From an uncultured Lachnospiraceae bacterium (lineage in GTDB: Bacteria > Bacillota > Clostridia > Lachnospirales > Lachnospiraceae), in NCBI GenBank assembly GCA_902793995.1, contig CADBFP010000004.1, positions 40,461 to 104,460 of the forward strand: a stretch of 64,000 nucleotides of DNA, read 5' to 3'. The notes under the pieces were generated by a model, which had not been told where the DNA came from, did no database searches, and worked only from the letters and a program-made list of their open reading frames with translations. Positions 38,027 through 45,012 of the stretch are shown one piece after another (the stretch's first letter is position 1; each line of letters starts with the position of its first letter). A program made the position numbers and the translations under genes.

Positions 38027-38272
38027 ATGCGGATTTCGATTTATGATAAGGGAGATGGTCACCGCATCCGGCTGTATGTGCCCAATGCGCTTTTAAGCTC
38101 CCGCCTCATCTGGCGGCTGGCAGGGAAGTACGGGGGCAATTCCCTGCCCCTGAACGCCGAGCAGCTGCGGGAGCTGACCCTCAGCGTACGGCGCTACGTG
38201 CGCCAAAACGGCCATATCGACCTGGTGCAGGTGGAATCCGCCGACGGAGACCAGGTGCATATCCGGCTATAG
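38027..38272 (+). CDS. Small protein, stand-alone copy of the neighbouring C-terminal module
   Basis: An 81-aa hypothetical protein. Its layout (HRIRLYVPNALLSSRLIWRLAGKYGG ... LVQVESADGDQVHIRL) mirrors the C-terminal 70 residues of the HTH gene before it, including the shared SADGD-V-IR ending. The ATG follows the previous TAA with zero spacing, so translation must be by re-initiation and the two products may interact. No known enzyme motif; function unknown. Confidence 0.7.
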   Translation: MRISIYDKGDGHRIRLYVPNALLSSRLIWRLAGKYGGNSLPLNAEQLRELTLSVRRYVRQNGHIDLVQVESADGDQVHIRL

Positions 38273-38274
38273 TA

Positions 38275-38346
38275 GGACACGGGTGGGACACGGGGACGGG
38301 TCTTTCCGTCCCATTTTGGGACAGGGGGACGGTTCTTTCCGTCCCT
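38275..38346. repeat. REP doublet (family A) between convergent genes
   Basis: Two hairpins in the same orientation: GGGACGG/CCGTCCC at 38293-38299 with 38306-38312, and at 38326-38332 with 38339-38345. Loops are GTCTTT and TTCTTT. Outer GGGACA tracts may extend the stems. They separate the 81-aa gene from the flavin reductase and overlap the last bases of the latter. Confidence 0.8.
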
Positions 38347-38851
38347 ACCGCCTGTCCTCCACCTCTATGATTTCTCCTATGAATTCCCAGTGGGGCTGCC
38401 AGTTTTTGTAAATGCCCTGGCTGATTTCCTCTGCCATGCCCTCCCGCAGAAAAGGGGCCTGGTACAGCTTGCGGCAGACGAAAGAAAGATTGGCCTCCTG
38501 AAAGCTTACGCCCCCGGCAATTTCCCGGGGGGTGAGGCCCGCAGCAGCCACTTTGTCCCCGTCCCGGCCGGAATGGGAGCCCAGATAGCTTAAAGCTTCC
38601 CGGTATTCCTCCGGGAAAAAGGCGATGGTAAAGGTGTCGGATTCCTTCAGAAACTCCCAGGTATAGCGGTCCGGATTCACATACACCGTGGCGATGGCTT
38701 TGGCGTGTGCCTTGCCCCGCCAGATGGAGCCCAGACTCCCCCAGCCGATGGTGCAGGTATTGTAATGGGACGGATCCCCGGCGGTCACCAGGGCCCATTG
38801 CTTGTTAAACATCTCGAAAATATTGTAGTTCTTGGCTTCGAATGCTTCCAT
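38345..38851 (-). CDS. Flavin reductase-like FMN-binding protein
   Basis: A 168-aa protein of the flavin reductase/FMN-binding split-barrel family. FNKQWALVTAGDPSHYNTCTIGWGSLGSIW is the phosphate-binding strand-turn; FTIAFFPEEYREALSYLGSHSGRDGDKV and EANLSFVCRKLY are further family landmarks. It probably binds FMN and passes electrons from NAD(P)H or ferredoxin; partner unknown. AGGAG lies 8 nt before the ATG. Single gene with its own promoter. Confidence 0.85.
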   Translation of the reverse strand: MEAFEAKNYNIFEMFNKQWALVTAGDPSHYNTCTIGWGSLGSIWRGKAHAKAIATVYVNPDRYTWEFLKESDTFTIAFFPEEYREALSYLGSHSGRDGDKVAAAGLTPREIAGGVSFQEANLSFVCRKLYQAPFLREGMAEEISQGIYKNWQPHWEFIGEIIEVEDRR

Positions 38852-38895
38852 GGCGGATTCTCCTTTGTTTTGTTCAGGCGATGATGGCCATGTTC

Positions 38896-38925
38896 ATTAT
38901 AGCAATACTTTATACAGCGTGACAA
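38896..38925 (-). promoter_or_regulatory. Promoter of the flavin reductase gene
   Basis: On the minus strand TTGTCA (38920-38925), 18-bp spacer, TGCTATAAT extended -10 (38896-38901 for the hexamer). Confidence 0.75.
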
Positions 38926-38940
38926 GTAGGGGGGCATAGC

Positions 38941-39055
38941 CCCTGAGCGTTGCCCTGAGTGGTCCCTGAGCCTGTCGAAGGGCCTGTCGAAGGGCTTGTC
39001 GAAGGGCTTGTCGAAGGGTGGTCCCTGAGCCTGTCGAAGAGCCTGTCGAAGGGCA
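38941..39055. repeat. Repeat array (family C) upstream of the ABC-F leader
   Basis: Multiple GTCCCTGAG and CTGTCGAAGG half-units in tandem, related to the array at 30778-30901. It lies between the flavin reductase promoter and the ABC-F promoter and ends 8 bp before the latter's -35 box. It is not a CRISPR array: units are 11-12 bp and there are no spacers. Confidence 0.8.
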
Positions 39056-39063
39056 TAAACTCC

Positions 39064-39092
39064 TTGCATTTTTACCCGCCATCCTGTATGAT
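39064..39092 (+). promoter_or_regulatory. Promoter of the ABC-F leader transcript
   Basis: TTGCAT (39064-39069), 17-bp spacer, TATGAT (39087-39092). Transcription from about 39099 gives a leader of about 215 nt before the ABC-F start codon. Confidence 0.7.
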
Positions 39093-39129
39093 GAAGGCAA
39101 ATCAGCCAGCGAGGTGGAAAATGACCAAT

Positions 39130-39297
39130 TGATGATCCGATGAAACAGACTGATTCTGACGCAGAGGGACTCTTAACCCCTCTCTCGGAACATGGCGGCA
39201 AACGCCATAGATTGCCTGTGCCCATCCGATCATCACATTTCGCCTTTCCCGGCGTATTTCTGTGAGTCTGTTTGGCATAGGCCGGACAGATTTTTTT
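39130..39297 (+). promoter_or_regulatory. Transcription attenuator in the ABC-F leader
   Basis: Terminator: TCTGTTTGGC (39267-39276) pairs with GCCGGACAGA (39281-39290, two G-U pairs) followed by seven T, only 17 nt before the ABC-F start codon. Antiterminator: AAACAGACT (39143-39151) is a perfect complement of AGTCTGTTT (39265-39273), which is part of the terminator's 5' arm, so the two structures exclude each other. Further stems: 39130-39142 with 39223-39235 (one mismatch), AGAGGG/CCCTCT (39163/39178) and ATGGCG/CGCCAT (39192/39203). This is the layout of antibiotic-responsive leaders of ABC-F resistance genes. Confidence 0.8.
39140..39265 (+). CDS. Possible leader peptide ORF of the ABC-F attenuator
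   Basis: A 41-codon ORF (MKQTDSDAEGLLTPLSEH...) that ends with TGA at 39263-39265, exactly at the base of the terminator stem. Its start codon sits in a stem with 39223-39235 and directly precedes the antiterminator arm. A good Shine-Dalgarno is not visible right before it; GAGGTGG at 39111-39117 instead serves a tiny ORF ATG ACC AAT TGA at 39121. Which, if either, is translated is uncertain. Confidence 0.35.
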   Translation: MKQTDSDAEGLLTPLSEHGGKRHRLPVPIRSSHFAFPGVFL

Positions 39298-39313
39298 GAT
39301 GCGGAGGTACCCT

Positions 39314-40843
39314 ATGCTGCAAATACGGAATTTAAATATCAGCCATAAAAAGGACCTGCGGCCCCTGCTGAAGGATTTTTCCCTGACTCTGAATCCCGGG
39401 GACAAGGCGGTGATTATAGGAGAAGAGGGCAACGGCAAATCCACCCTCCTGGCCTGGGCCTTTGACCCGGCCCTGGTGGAGCCCTATGCGGAGGCGGCGG
39501 GAGAGCGGATCTTCCCCGGGGAGCGGCTGGGCTATCTGCCGCAGGAATTGCCGGAGGAAGAAAAGTCTTTGAGCGTCCAGGCATTTTTCGCCGCGGATCC
39601 CTCCTTTTGGGAAATCCCGCCCCGGCAGCTGGCCCGGCAGCTTAGCTTCTTCGGCCTGGAAAAGGATTTTCCTTACCGGGAGCAAAGCATGGGAAGCCTC
39701 TCCGGCGGGGAGCGGGTCAAGGCGGCGCTGCTAAGGATTCTGCTGCAGGAACCCACGGTATTGCTCCTGGATGAGCCCTCCAATGATATCGATCTGGCCT
39801 GTCTGGCCTGGCTGGAGGGTTTCATCCGGGACTTCCCCGGGGCAGTGCTTTTCATCTCCCACGATGAGACCCTGATCGAGGCCAGCGCTACCATGGTGGT
39901 GCATCTGGAACAACTAAAGAAGAAACAGGAGCCCCGCTTCACCGTGGCCCGGGCAGATTACCGGAGCTATATGGAAAACCGGCAGCGGGATATGGCCAAT
40001 CAGGAGCAGCAGGCGGAAAACGAGCGCCGGGCCAGACGGGAGCGGGACGAGCGCTACCGGCGGATATTCCAAAGCGTGGAGGCGGCCCAGCGGAATGTAT
40101 CACGCCAGGATCCTTCCACTGCCCGGCTACTAAAGAAAAAGATGCATGCGGTGAAATCCATGGGAGCCCGCTTTGCCCGGGAGGACGGGAAAATGACCGC
40201 CCTGCCGGAGCAGGAGGAAGCCATTTTCTTCAAATTGGAAGGCCGGGAGCGGGAGATGCCCGCCGGAAAGACGGTGCTGGAGTATGCGCTGCCCCGGCTG
40301 GAGACCCCGGCGGGCCGGCTTCTGGCCCGGGATATTTTCCTTAGGATCCGGGGGCCGGAGCGCATCGGTCTCATAGGGCCCAACGGGGCGGGAAAAACCA
40401 CCCTGCTGAAAAAAATCGCAGAGGAATTAATGCCCCGCAGCGATATCCGGGCCTTGTATATGCCCCAGAATTATGCGGAGCTTTTGCCGCCGGACATGAA
40501 TGCGCTGCAGTTTTTAAACCCCTCCGGGGAGTTGGCGGAGGAAACCCGGGTGCGGACCTATCTGGGTTCCCTGCGGTTCACCCGGGAGGAGATGGAACAC
40601 CCTCTGCAGGCGCTTTCCGGCGGCCAGCGGGGGAAGGTGCTGCTTCTTAGACTGAGCCTTTCCGATGCCAATGTGCTGCTGCTGGACGAGCCCACCCGGA
40701 ACTTCTCGCCCCTCTCCGGCCCGGTGATCCGGGAAATCTTCGCCGCCTTCCCGGGCTGCATCATCAGTATTTCCCACGATAGGAAATACCTGGGGGAAGT
40801 GTGCACGAAAGTCTATGAATTGACAGAAGCAGGCCTGCGGTAA
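39314..40843 (+). CDS. ABC-F ATPase, ribosomal protection-like
   Basis: A 509-aa soluble protein with two ABC domains and no TM segment. Domain 1: Walker A GEEGNGKSTLL, signature LSGGERVKAALL, Walker B VLLLDEPSNDIDL. A charged linker (about 210-280, EQQAENERRARRERDERYRR) reaches toward the ribosomal tunnel in this family. Domain 2: GPNGAGKTTLL, LSGGQRGKVLLLRL, and LLLDEPTRNFSPLSG instead of the usual LDEPTNHLD. The start is ATG 39314 with GGAGG 6 nt upstream; the earlier TTG/ATG lie in the terminator tail. Such proteins rescue antibiotic-stalled ribosomes (Lsa/Vga/Msr-like); the attenuator upstream supports drug-inducible expression. The drug class is unknown. Confidence 0.87.
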   Translation: MLQIRNLNISHKKDLRPLLKDFSLTLNPGDKAVIIGEEGNGKSTLLAWAFDPALVEPYAEAAGERIFPGERLGYLPQELPEEEKSLSVQAFFAADPSFWEIPPRQLARQLSFFGLEKDFPYREQSMGSLSGGERVKAALLRILLQEPTVLLLDEPSNDIDLACLAWLEGFIRDFPGAVLFISHDETLIEASATMVVHLEQLKKKQEPRFTVARADYRSYMENRQRDMANQEQQAENERRARRERDERYRRIFQSVEAAQRNVSRQDPSTARLLKKKMHAVKSMGARFAREDGKMTALPEQEEAIFFKLEGREREMPAGKTVLEYALPRLETPAGRLLARDIFLRIRGPERIGLIGPNGAGKTTLLKKIAEELMPRSDIRALYMPQNYAELLPPDMNALQFLNPSGELAEETRVRTYLGSLRFTREEMEHPLQALSGGQRGKVLLLRLSLSDANVLLLDEPTRNFSPLSGPVIREIFAAFPGCIISISHDRKYLGEVCTKVYELTEAGLR

Positions 40844-40845
40844 TG

Positions 40846-40878
40846 GGACACGGGGACGGTTCTTTCCGTCCCTTTTTT
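40846..40878 (+). terminator. REP hairpin (family A) as terminator of the ABC-F gene
   Basis: GGGACGG (40853-40859), loop TTCTTT, CCGTCCC (40866-40872), then six T. This copy is also the downstream neighbour of the RAYT transposase, in opposite orientation to the doublet at 41830-41882. Confidence 0.85.
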
Positions 40879-41629
40879 ACTGTCCCAGCCGCCCGATCAG
40901 ACTCCGGCTGATACCTGTCAGCCGGGAAAGCTGCCGAATGCCAATCCCACTAGCCAGCAGCAATCGTATGGCTTCGTCCCTTTGCACTTTGGGCATTTCC
41001 TGAAGCATAGTCGGCCGGTCTATTTGAAGAATCTCCCGTATCTGCTGCACTGCCCAGGCATCGCCTCGGCCCCGCAGCGGCTCATATTCCATAATCTCTT
41101 TCCCTTCTTCCGCATCATCCAGCACATAGCGCCGGTACTCCTCTTCATTTTGCCAAAGCGATTCAAATATCGATGTGTCCACCAGGCTGTTATTTGTTCC
41201 GTACAGGGAAAAACTGCTCCAGGGATATGTCTCAGGGGATCCCAGCCCCGCCTTCAGCGGGTTTCGCAGAATATACCTGAGCGCACGGGCCAAATAACCA
41301 TTGTTTTCAATCGATTCGCTTTTGTACCGGTCCTGGAATAAATGCCCGCATCGATCATATTTACCGTTGAAATAGGCCGCATAGCTGACGCACAGCTTTT
41401 TCATAAAGAGAGGCAGATTCTCGGCAACAATAAATACCAGTAGGTGCACATGATTGTCCATCAAACAGTAAGCAAGCAGCTGCACCTGCTGGTCTTTTGC
41501 AAAGCGCGCCAACGCATGTAGGAAGAATTGATAATCTGCGTTTTCCTCGAATATTCTCTGCCGATCAACTCCTCGAATAATAAGATGATAAACTCCGCTA
41601 TTACCATAACGGCGCGGTCTTCTGGCCAT
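40877..41629 (-). CDS. REP-associated tyrosine transposase (RAYT, Y1/IS200-like)
   Basis: A 250-aa Y1-type HUH nuclease. Start ARRPRRYGNSGVYHLIIRGVDRQRIF; HUH motif in YCLMDNHVHLLVF (His-Val-His, about residues 60-62); LFQDRYKSESIENNGYLARALRYILRNPLKAGL carries the candidate catalytic Tyr region and the characteristic YIxxNPxKAGL. The C-terminus (about 200-250) adds a DnaA-like helix-turn-helix (DEAIRLLLASGIGIRQLSRLTGISRSLIGRL), typical of RAYTs rather than IS200 transposases. AGGAG lies 5 nt before the ATG. It is bracketed by GGGACGG REP hairpins in inverted orientation, the hallmark of a RAYT locus. Confidence 0.9.
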   Translation of the reverse strand: MARRPRRYGNSGVYHLIIRGVDRQRIFEENADYQFFLHALARFAKDQQVQLLAYCLMDNHVHLLVFIVAENLPLFMKKLCVSYAAYFNGKYDRCGHLFQDRYKSESIENNGYLARALRYILRNPLKAGLGSPETYPWSSFSLYGTNNSLVDTSIFESLWQNEEEYRRYVLDDAEEGKEIMEYEPLRGRGDAWAVQQIREILQIDRPTMLQEMPKVQRDEAIRLLLASGIGIRQLSRLTGISRSLIGRLGQ

Positions 41630-41828
41630 AATGCCTCCTTCATTCTGTTTTTTGGTGTTGTCGCCCGGAACCGCGAAGATGGGTTGTTCCGGAGGATGTT
41701 GATAGAAACAATTAATGGGGGAACAGATAAGATCTCTTTAGGAATATAGCAAACTCTTTTTGGCAAAGCAAGGGAAAAGAGCGGTTTTTGGGGGCTTTTC
41801 AGGACTATTTTAGGGCTTTGGGGGAATA

Positions 41829-41890
41829 TGGGACGGAAAGAACCGTCCCCGTGTCCCAAAATGGGACGGAAAGAACCGTCCCCGTGTCCC
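41829..41890. repeat. REP doublet (family A), inverted relative to the copy beyond RAYT
   Basis: Two hairpins GGGACGG-AAAGAA-CCGTCCC at 41830-41849 and 41863-41882, i.e. the complement orientation of the TTCTTT copies. The remainder of the 387-bp gap (41630-42016) has no gene I can support: 41640-41828 shows nothing recognisable. Confidence 0.85.
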
Positions 41891-41907
41891 CCCCCCGCGT
41901 CCCCTGC

Positions 41908-41981
41908 TTGACAAGGAGCCCCGGACTGTGATACAAACATAGCGGTCAGCGTGACGGAAGAGATTCCGTTTGCGCTTTTTT
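41908..41981 (+). promoter_or_regulatory. Promoter and possible attenuator of comM-dprA
   Basis: TTGACA (41908-41913), 18-bp spacer, extended -10 TGATACAAA (hexamer 41932-41937). In the leader ACGGAA (41954-41959) pairs with TTCCGT (41964-41969), followed by TGCGC and a T-run at 41975-41981: a weak terminator-like hairpin. Confidence 0.5.
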
Positions 41982-42016
41982 TGCGTGTGATTTTTGAGAA
42001 TGAGGAAGGAATCTGT

Positions 42017-43546
42017 ATGTACAGTCAAGCCAATTGTATGGCCCTTTTCGGTATGGAAGGGGTTTTGATTCATGTGGAATGCGACACCTCCAACGGCCTG
42101 CCGGAGATTTCCCTGGTGGGCTATCTGGGGGCGGAAGTGCGGGAGGCCCGGGACCGGGTACGCACCGCCATGCGGAATACGGGTTTTATGCTGCCCCCCC
42201 GGCGTATTACCGTGAACCTGGCTCCGGCGGACATCCGCAAGGAGGGCACCAGCTTCGATCTGGCCATTGCGGTGGCCATGCTTTGCTCGGCGGAGCTGGT
42301 GGACCTGAAGGATTATCTGGACAACACGGTATTTATCGGAGAGCTGGGGCTGGACGGGCGGCTGATGCCGGTGAGCGGGGTGCTGACCATGGTGGGGGCC
42401 GCCAAAGCGGCGGGCTATGGCCGCTGTGTGGTGCCGGCGGGCAACGGGGCGGAGGGGGCCCTGGTGGAGGGGATCGAGGTAATCAGTCTGGAAAGCCTGG
42501 ACCAGCTGCCGCTTCTGGCGGCGGGCAAGCTGAAACCCCTGCCCTGCCGCATCCGGGAGCTGCTGCAGGAGGAGGCCTTGCGGGAAGGAGTGGATTTTTC
42601 GGAAGTGAACGGTCAGCGGGCCATCCGGCGGGTGGCGGAGGTGGCGGCGGCGGGGCGCCACAATATGCTGATGATTGGATCCCCCGGCTCCGGAAAAACC
42701 ATGGCGGCCCGGCGGATCCCCACCATCCTGCCTCGGCTGTCCTTGGAGGAAGCTCTGGAGGTATCCCGCATTTACAGCATTTGCGGCCTCTTGTCCCAGG
42801 AGCGCCCCCTGATTCTGGCCCGGCCCTTCCGCAGCCCTCATCATACCGTCTCTTCCTTTGCCCTGGTGGGGGGCGGCCGGGTGCCCCGGCCCGGAGAGAT
42901 ATCCCTGGCGGATCACGGGGTGCTCTTTCTGGATGAATTGCCGGAGTTCCAAAAGACCGCCCTGGAGGCCCTGCGGCAGCCCCTGGAGGACAGGGAAGTA
43001 AGCATTGCCCGGGTGCAGGGATCCTTCCGTTTTCCCGCAGATGTGATGCTGGTGGCGGCCATGAACCCCTGCCGCTGTGGCTATTTTCCGGACCGGAACC
43101 GCTGCCGCTGCTCAGAGGGGGAGGTGAGCAATTATTTAAGGCGCATCAGCCGGCCTTTGCTGGACCGGATGGATCTGATGGTGGAGGCGCCGCCTTTGGG
43201 CTACGGGGAACTGACCCGTCAGGGAAAAAATGAAAGCTCCGAGGAAATCCGCCTGCGGGTGGAGGCGGCCCGGAGCCGGCAGGCAGCGCGCTTCCAGGAT
43301 ACGCCCATTCTCTTTAATGCCCGGATGAATGCCCAGCAGGTGAGGTGTTACTGCCTGCTGAATAAGGAGCAGGACCTGTTTCTGAAGCAGGTTTTCGAGC
43401 AAAAAGGCCTTTCTGCCCGGGCCTATCACCGGATCTTGAAGGTGGCCCGCACCATAGCGGATCTCAGGGATGCGCCGGAGATAAGCCTGGAGGATTTGGC
43501 GGAAGCGGTGGGCTACCGGGCGCCGGCGGAAAAGTTTTGGAGGTGA
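42017..43546 (+). CDS. comM: YifB/ComM-family Mg-chelatase-like AAA+ ATPase
   Basis: A 509-aa protein, the usual ComM length. The N-terminal Lon-protease-like fold domain (HVECDTSNGLPEISLVGYLGAEVREARDRVRTAM, GELGLDGRLMPVSGVL) is followed by the AAA+ domain with Walker A GSPGSGKTMAARRIP (about 216), FRSPHHTVS, Walker B GVLFLDELPEF and MNPCRCGYF, and a C-terminal Mg_chelatase_C helical domain. ComM is a branch-migration helicase in natural transformation. The start is ATG 42017 with AGGA upstream; it sits 3 nt before dprA, its functional partner. Confidence 0.93.
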   Translation: MYSQANCMALFGMEGVLIHVECDTSNGLPEISLVGYLGAEVREARDRVRTAMRNTGFMLPPRRITVNLAPADIRKEGTSFDLAIAVAMLCSAELVDLKDYLDNTVFIGELGLDGRLMPVSGVLTMVGAAKAAGYGRCVVPAGNGAEGALVEGIEVISLESLDQLPLLAAGKLKPLPCRIRELLQEEALREGVDFSEVNGQRAIRRVAEVAAAGRHNMLMIGSPGSGKTMAARRIPTILPRLSLEEALEVSRIYSICGLLSQERPLILARPFRSPHHTVSSFALVGGGRVPRPGEISLADHGVLFLDELPEFQKTALEALRQPLEDREVSIARVQGSFRFPADVMLVAAMNPCRCGYFPDRNRCRCSEGEVSNYLRRISRPLLDRMDLMVEAPPLGYGELTRQGKNESSEEIRLRVEAARSRQAARFQDTPILFNARMNAQQVRCYCLLNKEQDLFLKQVFEQKGLSARAYHRILKVARTIADLRDAPEISLEDLAEAVGYRAPAEKFWR

Positions 43547-43549
43547 AGG

Positions 43550-44623
43550 ATGGAACATAGGGATTATCTGTATTTGCTGGGGGCTATGCCGGATGCCTCC
43601 CCTCTTTTGCTGCGGCGGCTCCTGGCCCTGTACGGCAGTCCGGAGGCGATATTCCGGCAGGAATCTCTGCCTGTTTCCCCGGTGCGGCAGGCGGCCATAG
43701 CGGAGGTGAAAAAGGCGGCTTCGGAGATTTTGAAAAAACGGGACGAGGCGGAGGCGGCGGGGATTCGCTGGGTGAGTTTTGAGGAGGAGAGCTACCCGGA
43801 CCGGCTGCGGCCGCTGGGGGATGCGCCCCTGGGGCTGTTTGTGAAGGGAAAGATGCCGCCGGAGGGCAAGCCTTCCGTGGGCATCGTGGGGGCCAGAAGC
43901 TGCACGCCTTACGGAAAGATGATGGCGGAGCGTTTCGGCGGAGAACTGGGAGAAAAAGGGCTTTCCGTCATCAGCGGCATGGCCCGGGGGATAGACGGCC
44001 ACGCCCAGGAGGCGGCCTTGAAGCGGGGCGGCGCCAGCTTCGGAGTGCTGGGCTGCGGGGCGGATGTGTGCTATCCCGCCCATCACCGCCGGCTGTACGA
44101 GGCCCTGGGAGAACAAGGCGGAATCCTGAGCGAGTATCCGCCGGGAACGCCGCCCCTGCCCCATCATTTTCCTTTACGGAACCGGCTGATTGCCGCCTTG
44201 TCCGATGTGCTGCTGGTGATAGAAGCCCGGGAAAAAAGCGGCTCTTTGATCACCGTGGATCTGGCTCTGGAGCAGGGGAAGGATGTGCTGGCCCTGCCGG
44301 GGCGGGTGGGGGATGCCCTCTCCGCCGGCTGTCTGGGGCTGATCCGCCAGGGGGCGGGGGTTTTGACCTGCTGCGGCGATGTGTATGAGCTGCTGGGGAT
44401 GGAAGCTGGCGGCGGCGAGGGGACGGATCCGGAGCGGCGGGAGAAGCTGTCGCCGGAGCTTAAGCAAATCTGGCGGCATATGGGGACGGATCCGGTGCAT
44501 ATAGAGGATTTGCTGGCGGCGGAAGGGGATTTGAGCATGGGGGAATTGTCCCTGCGGCTGCTGGAACTGGAGCGGCGGGGCTATATCCGCCAAACGGCAG
44601 GAGGCGGGTATTTGAAGTTGTAA
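43550..44623 (+). CDS. dprA: DNA-processing protein DprA
   Basis: A 357-aa protein: a short helical N-terminal region, the Rossmann-like DprA core (VGIVGARSCTPYGKMMAERFGGELGEKGLSVISGMARGIDGHAQEAALKRGG, then GCGADVCYPAHHRRLYEAL, SEYPPGTPPLPHHFPLRNRLIAALSDVLLVIEA and SLITVDLALEQGKDVLALPG) and a C-terminal winged-helix-like tail. It loads RecA on incoming single-stranded DNA. GGAGG is 6 nt before the ATG. With comM it gives half of a competence pathway; the uptake machinery is not in the window. Confidence 0.95.
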   Translation: MEHRDYLYLLGAMPDASPLLLRRLLALYGSPEAIFRQESLPVSPVRQAAIAEVKKAASEILKKRDEAEAAGIRWVSFEEESYPDRLRPLGDAPLGLFVKGKMPPEGKPSVGIVGARSCTPYGKMMAERFGGELGEKGLSVISGMARGIDGHAQEAALKRGGASFGVLGCGADVCYPAHHRRLYEALGEQGGILSEYPPGTPPLPHHFPLRNRLIAALSDVLLVIEAREKSGSLITVDLALEQGKDVLALPGRVGDALSAGCLGLIRQGAGVLTCCGDVYELLGMEAGGGEGTDPERREKLSPELKQIWRHMGTDPVHIEDLLAAEGDLSMGELSLRLLELERRGYIRQTAGGGYLKL

Positions 44624-44630
44624 ATAGCCG

Positions 44631-44667
44631 TGTCATCCCGAGCGAGCAGAGCGAGTCGAGGGATCTT
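44631..44667 (+). repeat. Left inverted repeat of the GIY-YIG element (family D)
   Basis: A 37-bp repeat beginning TGTCATCCCGAGCGAGCAGA and ending CGAGGGATCTT. It matches the complement of the right repeat (44973-45009) at 33 of 37 positions and the right arm of the element at 20398-20434 equally well. It lies 15 bp before the nuclease start codon and directly upstream of its AGGAGG. Confidence 0.85.
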
Positions 44668-44681
44668 GTAAGGAGGAACAT

Positions 44682-45008
44682 ATGGATAATCGTTTCTACT
44701 ATGTTTACATTCTGTCTAATTGGAACAATCGGGTTCTGTATGTTGGCGTGACTGGAAATATTGTAAGAAGAATGTATGAGCATAAAAATAAAAAGCGTGA
44801 GGGCTTTACAGCAAAGTACAATATAAACAAACTGGTTTTTTACGAGTATGGCAGAGAAATTAAGGATATGATAGCGAGAGAAAAACAAATAAAAGGCTGG
44901 TCGAGAAAAAAGAAAATTGCTTTGATTGAAGGAATGAATCCTGACTGGGTGGATTTAGCGGATGGGTGGGAAGAGGATTCCTCGACTCGCCCTGCTCGCT
45001 CGGAATGA
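44682..45008 (+). CDS. GIY-YIG endonuclease (stand-alone, URI-type)
   Basis: A 108-aa GIY-YIG nuclease of the small UPF0213/YhbQ-like class: YYVYILSNWNNRVLYVGVTGNIVRRMYEHK gives the two strands (YVYIL and YVGVT) and the catalytic Arg on the following helix; the metal-binding Glu is in MIAREKQIKGW. Base composition is far more AT-rich and Lys/Asn/Ile codon-heavy than all neighbours, a sign of transfer. The last ten codons and stop (44976-45008, DSSTRPARSE) are encoded by the right inverted repeat, so the gene and repeat have evolved as one unit. It sits between dprA and topA and has no evident role in their pathway. Confidence 0.9.
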   Translation: MDNRFYYVYILSNWNNRVLYVGVTGNIVRRMYEHKNKKREGFTAKYNINKLVFYEYGREIKDMIAREKQIKGWSRKKKIALIEGMNPDWVDLADGWEEDSSTRPARSE

Positions 45009-45009
45009 C
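44973..45009 (-). repeat. Right inverted repeat of the GIY-YIG element (family D)
   Basis: On the minus strand it begins TGTCATTCCGAGCGAGCAGG and ends CGAGGAATCCT. It is the inverted partner of 44631-44667 and contains the nuclease stop codon. The full element therefore spans about 44631-45009 (about 380 bp). Confidence 0.85.
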
Positions 45010-45012
45010 ACA

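Noticed and set aside
38941-39055. Second CRISPR-like array
   Set aside because: Same reason: tandem half-units of an intergenic repeat, no spacers.
41810-42952. 380-codon minus-strand frame over comM
   Set aside because: It runs through REP hairpins and antisense to comM; low-complexity product.
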